64,000 bases of DNA from a bacterium (GTDB taxonomy: Bacteria; Electryoneota; Electryoneia; Electryoneales; Electryoneaceae), in contig JANQEY010000145.1 of the NCBI GenBank assembly GCA_028278125.1, positions 32,814 through 96,813 of the forward strand. The letters are read 5' to 3'. Shown here in pieces: positions 11,113 to 19,748 of this stretch; position 1 is the stretch's first letter, and every line of letters starts with the position of its first letter. Below the pieces are notes generated by a model. It saw only the letters and a list, made by a program, of their open reading frames with translations, searched no databases and was not told where the DNA came from. The position numbers were made by a program, and so were the translations under genes.

Positions 11113-11143
11113 AAAGCGCCGGTTTTTATCGGCGCTTTTTTTA
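11113..11143 (+). terminator. Rho-independent terminator after the first T9SS paralogue
   Basis: Nine-base arms AAAGCGCCG and CGGCGCTTT (11113-11121, 11130-11138) with an 8-base loop, running into a T-rich tract. It lies 38 bases after the stop codon, so the downstream paralogue should have its own promoter in 11144-11362. Confidence 0.9.
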
Positions 11144-11362
11144 TTTCTAAAACCGGAAATATCTGCATGGATGATTTAACCGCCAGCATTGTTTTTTCCC
11201 TTAGTAGCATGTTAGTTTATATGCCGGCATACAAATCAGGATTTGATCCAAGACACGTTCTTACTTAAATACCCTTTATATATTTCTAGAATTGGGAATT
11301 TTGATATAATCAACTTTCCAGGATTCATATATAACTACATCCGGGAACTGAAGGAGAGCTGA

Positions 11363-13576
11363 ATGAGAAAGGTTAAGTATTTATTAGTATTGGGATTGTT
11401 ACTGATTTTTTCTCTAACCAGTCTGGCCGATAATGACAAATTAAATAAAACAGACAAAATAAAAAGCGATCCGAAAGAACGGGTAAACAAAACCTGCCAC
11501 AAGACGCTGGATTTTTTACCCGGCTCAGTTCAAATGGAATATTATCGGGATGAACTAGATGAATCAGGTGGACCCGATGAATTCGGATACTCATTCATAG
11601 ACAGTGATGAAGACGAAGGGCCTGTTTATAACTGGATTGACATTTCGGAAACGGGAACAGTTATAGACGACTTTGAAGATGATGATTTCCATGGGCCTGT
11701 TGAATTGCCCTTCACTTTCAACTTCTACGGTAATGATTTTACAGAGATTTATTTCAGTTCAAATGGGTACCTCAAATTTGGTGATGATGGTGATTACACC
11801 GATTACTCGAACGATCCAATTCCCACCGATCTTAATCCCAACAACATTATCTGCCCATTTTGGGATGATTTTGATCCAACGACAAGCGGTACTCTCTATT
11901 ATGGCGAAGATGAGGAAGGAAATTTCGTCATAACCTATGAGAATTTCGCTCCATTTAATGGCGATGGAACAACAACTTTCCAGGTTGTTTTATTCCCTGA
12001 TTATAGCATTTTATTCCAGTACAGCGACATTGAGACCTACGATTTAACCGGGGAAACCGTAGGTATCGAAAACGAGGACGGATCAATAGGACTCCAGGTA
12101 TCATACAATGGTGATCCCCTGGATTATCCCTATGATGGGCTCGCTATTTCCTGCAGCCTTCCTCCCAATGTCGGATCACTGTCGGGAACCGTGACTGACG
12201 CGGAAACAGAGGAACCTGTACAAGGAGCCATGGTCTACATCTACAATACTGAAGGCTTACAGATTGGTGTTGAGAGCACCGATCCGGCAGGATATTACAC
12301 GTTCAACATCTTAACACCGGGTTTTTACGATATAACGATCAGGGCACTTAATTACCAGGCTGACTATACTGAGGATTTTGAGGTAATAAACGATGAAAAC
12401 ATCCATGATGTCTTCCTCTCTCCAGCGGAAGAATATTCTATTGATCAATTACAGACTGTTATTGAGACCGGGACATGGATTACAACTTCGGGTATAGTAA
12501 CACAACCGTCAAATTCTACAACTACCGGATGGACATCATTTTATATCCAGGACGAATCCGGTTATGGAATTCATATTTACAGCCCTGAACCGAGACCTGT
12601 AGAGCAAAACATTGACCGTGGAATGGAAATCACGGTAACAGGTCTTCTAAGTGAGACTGATGGTATTACTGAAATTGCTGAGTTTGTCCTGGTAATTAAT
12701 AATGTTGGAAATGATCTTCCTGCTCCCTATACACTTCCAACGGGTGAAATGGCAGAAGCCCATCAGATGGAAGGAACCTGGGCACTAATCAGTGGTTATC
12801 TTGAAAACGATCCGGGCGTAGGAAATTATAATATCGGGATTGATGATGGTTCTGGTCCTGTAACAGTCCGAATTTGGGAAGAAACCGGGATTGATCTATC
12901 CGACTATTCAACAGGCGACCCTATCAATGTTTTGGGGGTCTTAAGCCTTGACCAGGATAATGTCCGGATAGTCCCATCTCTCCAGGCTGATATATACCTG
13001 GTAGTTCCATATCCTCCGACAGATTTAACCGCTGACCTTAATGATACGACCGCCCAGGTTACACTGAATTGGCTGTACGACTTCAATCCACCTGAACTGG
13101 ATGAATTTTTAGAATTCTCCGTAGTTCGTGATGATGTTGAATTAGGTCGCACAACTGATCTGACTTATGTTGATCAATTGCCGGACTCAAGTGCGACATA
13201 TGTGTATATGGTGCGGGCTGTGTTCCACGAAGGTAATTCTGACTTCTCCGATTCAGCAGAAGTGATTTACGATTACAATTTTGTCCTGGAAGAACTGAAC
13301 GGTATTCCTTCGACCTGGACGATCGAAAGGGCTTATCCGAATCCTTTTAATCCAACGGTTAACATTGTACTTGCGATACCACAGGTTGTCCATGTTGAAG
13401 CGACAATTTCCAATGTCCTTGGGCAACAGGTGGCAATCCTTCTCGATGATCAAATGGAAGCCGGGTATCATACCCTCAGCTGGAGCGCTCAGAATTTCCC
13501 ATCGGGGCTTTACTTCCTGCGGGTAAATTCAGCCGATGGTTTCACAGACGTTAGAAGATTGATATTTGTTAAGTAG
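11363..13576 (+). CDS. Secreted nidogen-like/OB-fold protein with T9SS domain (paralogue)
   Basis: 737 residues, ATG 11363 preceded by AAGGAGAGCTGA. It is collinear with the protein at 7413: signal peptide, nidogen-like module beginning GGPDEFGYSF (about 67-265), carboxypeptidase-regulatory-like fold LSGTVTDAETEEP (269-345), two OB-fold-like domains (355-545), an uninterrupted FN3-like domain (549-637) and a T9SS domain (650-737) with YPNPFNPTVNI and the end RRLIFVK. It lacks the second nidogen-like/regulatory pair and the FN3 insertion of its neighbour. The pair arose by duplication followed by domain gain or loss (inference). Exported; function unknown. Confidence 0.9.
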   Translation: MRKVKYLLVLGLLLIFSLTSLADNDKLNKTDKIKSDPKERVNKTCHKTLDFLPGSVQMEYYRDELDESGGPDEFGYSFIDSDEDEGPVYNWIDISETGTVIDDFEDDDFHGPVELPFTFNFYGNDFTEIYFSSNGYLKFGDDGDYTDYSNDPIPTDLNPNNIICPFWDDFDPTTSGTLYYGEDEEGNFVITYENFAPFNGDGTTTFQVVLFPDYSILFQYSDIETYDLTGETVGIENEDGSIGLQVSYNGDPLDYPYDGLAISCSLPPNVGSLSGTVTDAETEEPVQGAMVYIYNTEGLQIGVESTDPAGYYTFNILTPGFYDITIRALNYQADYTEDFEVINDENIHDVFLSPAEEYSIDQLQTVIETGTWITTSGIVTQPSNSTTTGWTSFYIQDESGYGIHIYSPEPRPVEQNIDRGMEITVTGLLSETDGITEIAEFVLVINNVGNDLPAPYTLPTGEMAEAHQMEGTWALISGYLENDPGVGNYNIGIDDGSGPVTVRIWEETGIDLSDYSTGDPINVLGVLSLDQDNVRIVPSLQADIYLVVPYPPTDLTADLNDTTAQVTLNWLYDFNPPELDEFLEFSVVRDDVELGRTTDLTYVDQLPDSSATYVYMVRAVFHEGNSDFSDSAEVIYDYNFVLEELNGIPSTWTIERAYPNPFNPTVNIVLAIPQVVHVEATISNVLGQQVAILLDDQMEAGYHTLSWSAQNFPSGLYFLRVNSADGFTDVRRLIFVK

Positions 13577-13615
13577 CATATCTTATTGATATTCCTGGAT
13601 AGACTGTAAATAATA

Positions 13616-13638
13616 AGCGCCGGTTTTCCGCCGGCGTT
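13616..13638 (+). terminator. Probable terminator hairpin of the second T9SS paralogue
   Basis: Arms AAGCGCCGG and CCGGCGTT pair over about eight bases, including one wobble, with a 7-base loop, 39 bases after the stop. The following TTAATTATT tract is only moderately T-rich, so termination may be weak. The next gene converges on it. Confidence 0.6.
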
Positions 13639-13673
13639 AATTATTGCTCGAAATTATTCGTTCTTGATGAATT

Positions 13674-14870
13674 TCAGGCGGTAACCTCTTTCCCGGAACC
13701 ACCATTGAGTAATGCAAGATCAAGCAGTAATTGAGAATCATACTGGTTGTGCCGAATTTCTTCAGCCAGGGCAACTAACCTCCTGAAGGCAAAAGTATCC
13801 AGGCTGTGAATGGGATATGTAGCGGATTTCAGCTTTGTAGCTGCGCGAACAGCCTGAACCGGAAGATCGACTTCGAACCTGTACCATTTTGATTTTCTTC
13901 CCACCGGCCAGTCACCTGAAAAATCGTTTCTAACCGCATCACCTTCGATTCTTGCCCAGCCAAAAAATTTCACCGGGATCGATTGGGTGGATGTCCATCC
14001 TTCCATTGCCGCAACACGATCACCTTTAATAACATCCTTGAGAAAATGGCGGATTGTCGCAAAAGCACGATCCAGGCTTTTCTGGTCGGGATAATGACGT
14101 TTAAATTCCCGTTTAAACGCTGTTTTTGAGGGCATATTCGGTAAGTTCAGGGAATCACAGATTAACGGCCATCCCAAAGATAATACTTCCTGTTCCACCC
14201 ATGAAAACCAGTGATTACCCTTCGATGAACCGCCATACTTACCTGATTCACTTTCCGAAATACCGTAGGCGCTTTCGTTTGGTTTTACAAGCCAGCAGGA
14301 TCTTTTAGGAAGGCTTTTAAGTGATTTTTTTACTGCTTTGGCCAGTTTGTCCTGGCCCCGGTTGATAGCAGCCAGGGCTGTCCGGGTAACTTTTTTATGT
14401 GGGACGTGCTCAAGCCAGTCCAGCCAGCTTTCCGGATCAATTCCCCAGATTCCTCCAGAGGTTTGGCTATCGAAAAGCCGTCTTAGGTTTGAAGTCTCTT
14501 CCAGGTCTTCAGTGAGTCTCGCATATACAACTTCATCCAGATTCCGTGGATTGGCTACGGTCAGTAATGCCCAGGTATCATCGACGATAAACAGGCTGAA
14601 AGGAAGTGTATCAGCAGCAACCCAGCTGACTTCGTGCCCATTAAGTTCCAGGTTGTTGAGACTTTGTACTGCCTGGAGGACATTGTTTTTTTTCTGGGGA
14701 TTTGAATCGATCAGGACTGTAATTGTTAAACCACGTTGTTTGATACGTGCCAGTTCCACCATCCGTATCCAGAACTCGGAATCCCGGCAAGGCGGAAGTG
14801 TCAACCTGACATTGCGAGTAGCACTTTGAAATCTTTCAAAGGCTTGTGACATCCAATCGGAGGGATGCAC
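13674..14870 (-). CDS. Degenerate PLD-like domain fused to a PUA/EVE-like domain
   Basis: 398 residues from a GTG at 14870 with GGGAGG four bases upstream; the ATG at 14852 has no ribosome site. The N-terminal part (about 10-135) resembles a phospholipase-D-superfamily half-domain. Where the HxKx4D motif belongs, the sequence is P90-F-S92-x4-D97 (LPFSLFIVDDTWALLTVANP), so His and Lys are lost and only the Asp stays. The C-terminal part (about 190-335) resembles PUA/EVE-type modified-nucleotide readers found on restriction and defence proteins: CWLVKPNESAY, a Gly-Trp pair, the loop IKGDRVAAMEGW and the strand VKFFGWARIEG. No enzymatic site is visible. It stands alone between convergent and divergent neighbours. 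A nucleic-acid sensor or a defence-linked role is inference; the domain calls are by pattern only. Confidence 0.65.
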   Translation of the reverse strand: MHPSDWMSQAFERFQSATRNVRLTLPPCRDSEFWIRMVELARIKQRGLTITVLIDSNPQKKNNVLQAVQSLNNLELNGHEVSWVAADTLPFSLFIVDDTWALLTVANPRNLDEVVYARLTEDLEETSNLRRLFDSQTSGGIWGIDPESWLDWLEHVPHKKVTRTALAAINRGQDKLAKAVKKSLKSLPKRSCWLVKPNESAYGISESESGKYGGSSKGNHWFSWVEQEVLSLGWPLICDSLNLPNMPSKTAFKREFKRHYPDQKSLDRAFATIRHFLKDVIKGDRVAAMEGWTSTQSIPVKFFGWARIEGDAVRNDFSGDWPVGRKSKWYRFEVDLPVQAVRAATKLKSATYPIHSLDTFAFRRLVALAEEIRHNQYDSQLLLDLALLNGGSGKEVTA

Positions 14871-15389
14871 TCATCCTCCCGTAATTACTCAAACGTAATT
14901 TCGATAATCCTGCTCAACTATCTCACATAACAGCCAGAATATACAATACTAATCATAATCTGACCAGTATTTTCCTCGTAGTGAATAATATATGCGGAAT
15001 TAAATGATTAACGCTGATTGTATGGCAAACAATACTCTTCATCATTATATTTCGCTCAATAAGTTGCCAGGACTTAAATAGAAGTTCTGAAAAAGAAAGT
15101 AATTACTTGTTTTGTTAAAGTCGAAGATATTTCGAATCTTCAATATTATTATTTCAGAGCATGTTTTCAGCATTAACGTTATCTAAATTATTAAATATAT
15201 TAATATTCCGAAATCACACAAAATATATGACCCAGAGCACTCATTACCATAAAAGGTAATCATATGTTTCTATTATATTGATAATAAGACAGATTGGTCT
15301 TATTATAGATACTAGTGCAGGTCAGGTGCTTTTGAAAAGGGGCAGGAATACTGTCATCTAATGGTTGGCAAATCCAAGAGGGGAAAGCT
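14871..15389. promoter_or_regulatory. Divergent intergenic region upstream of the HisKA sensor gene
   Basis: 519 AT-rich bases without a supported gene. It contains a perfect 10-bp inverted repeat with a 6-base loop (ATAATAAGAC/GTCTTATTAT, 15281-15290 with 15297-15306), 84 bases before the sensor start, plus shorter ones ATTACC/GGTAAT (15243-15260) and GAAGAT/ATCTTC (15123-15141). The first may be an operator. It is not followed by a T run, which argues against a terminator. Confidence 0.5.
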
Positions 15390-17057
15390 ATGACAGGCCG
15401 CCTATCAGGCAAAATGATTTTCTTGTACTGGCTACTGGCACTTTTTACCGGAACCATTTCTTTTGCAGAATCCGCCAATTCGTTGAAGATTGCCGGATAC
15501 TCAGATTCTCCTCCTTTCTCTTTCGTCGGCGATAAGGGGAAAGCAGATGGTATACTTGTAGATTTCTGGAATTCCTATGGAAACGCCGAAAAAATTAAAA
15601 TCGATTTTAAACTTACTGATCCTAATAATGCATTAAATATGGTAGTATCCGGGGAAGCTGATCTTCTGCTGGGTGATTACTTTTCCGCGGAACTGGATCA
15701 ACAACTCGATTTTACAACCCCATTCATGAACATACCCATCTGTATTTTCGTAAAAGAATCGATGTCTGGTATTACTTTTAAAGAACTCAGTAACTCAAAG
15801 ATTGGCCTCGTAGATCACAAACAGCGGATTGCATTTTTACAGGAAAACTATCCAGGAATCAAGCTGGAACTATTCACCAGCGAGAACCAGCTTTACCAGG
15901 CACTAAAAAAAGGCAGGATTCAGGTCTTTATCGATGATCAGCTTTCCGCCGCCTGGCAATTGGGAAAAATGGAAGCCTGGGATGATTATGCGGTATATGA
16001 ACATCTTTACGACCGCCATCTAAGAGCCGCGGTTAAAGATGGAAACTCCACTCTTCTTAAATCACTGGAAACCGGGTTGGCCGGACCCGGTTTGTCCAAA
16101 TATGATGACCTGTTCGCTAAATGGGCTGCAACTCCTCCACCAAGCGGCGGTCCCAGCCCGGCAAACGTGATAATCATCGCTGTTCTCCTGGTTGTCATAA
16201 TTGCCATGTCTGCATTGGTTTTTTCTCAATCGAACAAACTTAAAGCTGGCGCTGCACAGCTTCATGAAACTAAAAACCAGGTAAAGTTCAAGGAAGAGGC
16301 TGTAAAACGTGAGGTGGAAGAACGTCGTCTGACTGAAAACGCCTTACGCGATGCTCGTGAAAGATACCGTGTACTGGCTGAAGCTGCACAGGATGTTATA
16401 CTGACCTGTAATCTCGACGGTCGGATAACTTTCCTCAATCATGCGGGATACCAACTGAGTGGTGTAACTGAAGGCGCGATAACTAATCTGAAGTTGTCGG
16501 ATTTATTGCCTGAAAAACACTGTACCCTGATCCTGGAACGATTCGCAAAAGATCCACGTACCCAGGAAGACATCCCCTACCTTGAAGCAGCATTAAACAC
16601 CGATAAAGGTGTCATCCAGGTCGAGATGCATGTATCTCCCATTCGGGCGGGTAAAACTGTTACCGGAATGTTAGTGATAGCTCGTGATATAACCCTTCGG
16701 AAATCGATGGAGGGTGAAAAAATTGCCAAGGCCAACTTGAAAGCTGTCCAGAACCTGGCAAGAGCAGTTGCCCACGAATTCCGTCAACCAATGACTACTC
16801 TGCATCTTATCGCCCAGCTGGTTGATCAGGGGGGGGTCGATTCGGATACAGTCCGTCGTATCCCAAAACTGGTCGACCGTCTCGATAACCTTGTCAAACG
16901 CCTACTGAAAATTAATGAAGTAACTACAAAATCATATATGGGTGAGTTTGATATCCTTGATATAGATGCCTCTTCCGAACCGGAATTTCCGCTTAATGAA
17001 TCATTGCCCTTCGAGACTGAAAAGGGCGATGAAGAAAAGACTCAATCTTCCGAGTAA
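15390..17057 (+). CDS. Periplasmic-binding/PAS/HisKA sensor lacking an ATPase domain
   Basis: 555 residues; ATG 15390 follows GAGGGGAAAGCT. A signal segment (about 9-26) precedes a family-3 solute-binding domain (about 29-245, LKIAGYSDSPPFSFVGDKGKAD), then a transmembrane helix (about 254-276), a charged coiled coil (280-330), a PAS domain (about 333-445, ILTCNLDGRITFLNHAGYQLSG) and a HisKA helix pair with His462 in VAHEFRQP. After about residue 515 there is only an acidic tail ending EEKTQSSE; no N, G1 or G2 box follows and no ATPase gene is adjacent. In the family, the periplasmic domain binds an amino acid or similar ligand and signals inward. Here the His could only be phosphorylated by another kinase, or the protein works by other means (inference). 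Confidence 0.85.
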   Translation: MTGRLSGKMIFLYWLLALFTGTISFAESANSLKIAGYSDSPPFSFVGDKGKADGILVDFWNSYGNAEKIKIDFKLTDPNNALNMVVSGEADLLLGDYFSAELDQQLDFTTPFMNIPICIFVKESMSGITFKELSNSKIGLVDHKQRIAFLQENYPGIKLELFTSENQLYQALKKGRIQVFIDDQLSAAWQLGKMEAWDDYAVYEHLYDRHLRAAVKDGNSTLLKSLETGLAGPGLSKYDDLFAKWAATPPPSGGPSPANVIIIAVLLVVIIAMSALVFSQSNKLKAGAAQLHETKNQVKFKEEAVKREVEERRLTENALRDARERYRVLAEAAQDVILTCNLDGRITFLNHAGYQLSGVTEGAITNLKLSDLLPEKHCTLILERFAKDPRTQEDIPYLEAALNTDKGVIQVEMHVSPIRAGKTVTGMLVIARDITLRKSMEGEKIAKANLKAVQNLARAVAHEFRQPMTTLHLIAQLVDQGGVDSDTVRRIPKLVDRLDNLVKRLLKINEVTTKSYMGEFDILDIDASSEPEFPLNESLPFETEKGDEEKTQSSE

Positions 17058-17119
17058 ATGAGTGCTAAATCTAATATGGCAGGACCAAATAAAAGCAATA
17101 GATAAAAGACATCTTCTCG

Positions 17120-17692
17120 CTAGTAAAAATCTACTACTTTTGAAATCCCTTCAGGATAATCAATCCCTTCAATCAGTCTCAGATCATCCAAAACATTTTT
17201 AACTTCAACAGAATCCGGGAACCTGATAAAATAAAACCGGGACATATCATTCGGCACTTTCAATGTATCAGCAGGATCAAAACCGGGAACCAGCCTTCCA
17301 AGTTTATAAACCTTCCATTTGACCAGTAATAGCTCTAATTCTCTGTTGTTAATGATTAGTTTTTCATTGGGATTTTTACCGGGGATGGCAGTTCTTCTGG
17401 CATTGTACCACTTATCTACGACATATTCTCCAGCACCCAGATTTAAATTTTTGAACTCATCAATTGTGGCATTTTTAAAATTAAGTTCAACTCCAGAAGA
17501 ATTATCTGGTAAATAAATAACATTATGTTTGATTCTGAAACTTGCTCTCCCCTTTTCCCAGGAAGAATCATCAATATCCTCACCGGAATTGTTCCCCACT
17601 TCTTGCGCAATTAAAACAACCGGAAACAGCAGCAATAGCAGGATAACGTTTCTAAATATTGTGATCATTTTGCTGGATACGATCTCAAGCAT
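17120..17692 (-). CDS. Small secreted protein with a subtilase-prodomain-like C-terminus
   Basis: About 190 residues from ATG 17692; an ATG at 17668 (MITIFRNVILLLLLFPVV) would give a neater signal peptide, and neither has a strong ribosome site. After the signal segment come KHNVIYLPDNSSGVELNF and, near the C-terminus, FYFIRFPDSVEVKNVLDDL then IEGIDYPE. This resembles the I9-like prodomains that precede secreted S8 peptidases. No peptidase domain follows: the stop is at 17120 and the next gene ends 62 bases further on. It starts five bases after the stop of the barrel gene, so the two are probably co-transcribed. It may be a stand-alone inhibitor or a remnant; function unknown. Confidence 0.7.
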   Translation of the reverse strand: MLEIVSSKMITIFRNVILLLLLFPVVLIAQEVGNNSGEDIDDSSWEKGRASFRIKHNVIYLPDNSSGVELNFKNATIDEFKNLNLGAGEYVVDKWYNARRTAIPGKNPNEKLIINNRELELLLVKWKVYKLGRLVPGFDPADTLKVPNDMSRFYFIRFPDSVEVKNVLDDLRLIEGIDYPEGISKVVDFY

Positions 17693-17697
17693 TAGTT

Positions 17698-18342
17698 TCA
17701 ACCGTTTTTGGACATTCCTCCAAGTCTGACACCGATATGCAACCCAATACCTGACATATTCAGTTCTGTACGTACTGGAAGTCCGAAGCTCGTATCTTCA
17801 CTATGAGAAGGATTGGAGATAAAATAGAATAATTCGACAATCAATGACGAGTTGGATCCGATGGGATATAAAGTTCCAACTCCCAACCTGTAGCAGAATC
17901 CCCTGTATAGATTAGTTTCTTCGTCGCCAGATTCATAGTTATTATACTTATTTATCAACAGGTTGTAGCCAAGTCCTGCTGTACCATAGGGTAAAAATGG
18001 AGATTCCATCGGGAACCTGACAGTAAGATTTACCATCAATGGGAGCATGGTAATTGACGATTCAAAATTTGTGACCACTGTGTCGATTGTAGTTCCCGAG
18101 TCCTCGTCTTTCCAGCTGATTGTCTCTTCATCATCACGTCTTTTTGAGAGAAAGTCGAGTGAGATTCCCAGGTCTACCCTGTCGTCAAACTCACGGGAAC
18201 TGCCAAAACTGATTGTAAAACCGGTATCTGTAGCTTTTGGATTAAGCATACCCACTTTAATGTTATAAACGCTGGATTGAGCAAATCCATCCGCAGATAA
18301 AATGAATCCCAACAATACTGGCAATAACAGCAGCTTCCTCAT
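17698..18342 (-). CDS. Outer-membrane beta-barrel protein, porin-like
   Basis: 214 residues with a signal peptide (MRKLLLLPVLLGFILSADGFAQS) and alternating amphipathic strands: VYNIKVGMLNP, TGFTISFGSS, VDLGISLDFLSK, LMVNLTVRFPM, YGTAGLGYNLL, YRLGVGTLYP, LIVELFYFI, GLHIGVRLGG. Eight or so strands fit the small OmpW/OmpA-barrel type. The protein should sit in the outer membrane. It is first in a two-gene unit with the small secreted protein and divergent from lolC. No ligand can be inferred. Confidence 0.8.
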   Translation of the reverse strand: MRKLLLLPVLLGFILSADGFAQSSVYNIKVGMLNPKATDTGFTISFGSSREFDDRVDLGISLDFLSKRRDDEETISWKDEDSGTTIDTVVTNFESSITMLPLMVNLTVRFPMESPFLPYGTAGLGYNLLINKYNNYESGDEETNLYRGFCYRLGVGTLYPIGSNSSLIVELFYFISNPSHSEDTSFGLPVRTELNMSGIGLHIGVRLGGMSKNG

Positions 18343-18515
18343 TATCTTCCTCCCGACAAATATCTCGAAGAGTTATCTAAAAATACGGACTCCCGGAACA
18401 CCCGGAAAATAAATAACGTTTAAGATACACCGGATTTCTTGTGCAGGTAAAGCAAAACCGGAGCATTCATCAATCCACCTGCTGAGCTGGGAAATAGTAG
18501 AAAATCGGATAGCAT

Positions 18516-19748
18516 GTGAATTATACACTATTTATCGCTAATCGTTACCTGCGCTCAAAACGCCGCACAGGGTTCATCTCCCTGATAACCTACCTGTCCG
18601 CTGCCGGAGTGGCTGTAGGAGCAGCAACACTGGTTATCGTTTTATCAATAGCAAATGGTTTCGAAAGCGAAGTCCGCCGCAGGATTATCGGTGCTGACGC
18701 GTACCTGAGGGTGTCTACATTCCATGACCAGGGCTCAAATGAGTGGAAAGAGGTGATGGATGAAATTTCCGGGTATGATAAAGTAGAAGCGGTTACGCCG
18801 TACATCCTGGACAAGGGAATGGTTCGGCACAAACGCCATTCGGAAGGATGTGTGATCCGTGGAATCGATCCTGAAACTGTCGGTGCAGTAAACGAGATTC
18901 CGAAAATGCTGGTGGATGGAAGTATAGATAGTTTATCAGCCCCTGCAGATTCTGAAGATATCCTGCCGGGAATAATCATTGGCCGCTATTTATCTGATAT
19001 ACTCTACGTGATTCCAGGTGATACTGTATTTCTTCTAACTCCAACCGGTGTGGGTCCATTCGCGCAACCGAGAGTCGGAAAATACAGGGTAACGGGAATA
19101 TTCGAATCGGGATTAGCTGAATTTGACCAGGTTTTTGTTTACATCGGGATAGAGGAAGCCCAGCAACTGTTTAACATGGGTGAAAAGGTATCCGGGCTTG
19201 ATGTTCGCACCACTAAATTAAAAGACGCTGAAAGTGTCAGCGAGGTTATCAGCGACAAGATTGGTTATCCCTGGTATCCAAGGACCTGGTTCGAGATGCG
19301 GAAGACTTTGTATAGCTGGATGCATCTTGAAAAATGGGCGTTTTTTATCATCCTCAGCCTGATCATTCTTGTGGCAGCGTTTAATATTATCTCAACCCTG
19401 GTAATGGTCACAATGGAGAAACGCAAAGAGATCGGTATCCTGGTGGCGATGGGTGCTACAAAGAGCGAGATATCGAGGATATTTATCTACCAGGGACTGG
19501 TTGTAGGGCTTTCCGGTACTTTTATCGGGCTGGCAAGTGGCTGGTTGCTGCTGGCTGCACAACAGAAATACCAGTTTATCTCTCTTCCGCCAGATGTTTA
19601 TATGCTGGCAACTTTCCCTGTCCTGATTCAACCATTGGATTTTATTGCCGTTGGTGTACTGGGCGTACTTCTTTGCCTCCTTGCGGCTGTTTACCCGGCC
19701 AGGAGAGCAGCGGCGCTGGACCCGGTGGAGGCGATTAGATATGAATAA
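18516..19748 (+). CDS. lolC: Lipoprotein-releasing ABC transporter permease (LolC/LolE family)
   Basis: 410 residues from a GTG at 18516 (MNYTLFIANRYLRSKRRTGFISLITYLS). It has the family layout: one N-terminal transmembrane helix (about 24-48), a large periplasmic domain (about 50-265) and three C-terminal helices within an FtsX domain (KWAFFIILSLIILVAAFNIISTLVMVTMEKRKEIGIL, then GLVVGLSGTFIGLASGW and LDFIAVGVLGVLLCLLAAVYPARRAAALDPVEAIRYE). It extracts mature lipoproteins from the inner membrane for transfer to the outer membrane. The last eight bases overlap the LolD start, which supports a functional pair. Only one permease gene is present, so a homodimer is likely; the alternative is a MacB-like exporter with another substrate. 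Confidence 0.88.
   Translation: MNYTLFIANRYLRSKRRTGFISLITYLSAAGVAVGAATLVIVLSIANGFESEVRRRIIGADAYLRVSTFHDQGSNEWKEVMDEISGYDKVEAVTPYILDKGMVRHKRHSEGCVIRGIDPETVGAVNEIPKMLVDGSIDSLSAPADSEDILPGIIIGRYLSDILYVIPGDTVFLLTPTGVGPFAQPRVGKYRVTGIFESGLAEFDQVFVYIGIEEAQQLFNMGEKVSGLDVRTTKLKDAESVSEVISDKIGYPWYPRTWFEMRKTLYSWMHLEKWAFFIILSLIILVAAFNIISTLVMVTMEKRKEIGILVAMGATKSEISRIFIYQGLVVGLSGTFIGLASGWLLLAAQQKYQFISLPPDVYMLATFPVLIQPLDFIAVGVLGVLLCLLAAVYPARRAAALDPVEAIRYE

Noticed and set aside
14338..14829. 163-codon open frame antisense to the PLD/PUA gene
   Set aside because: The minus frame has a good ribosome site and protein-like sequence; this one does not.
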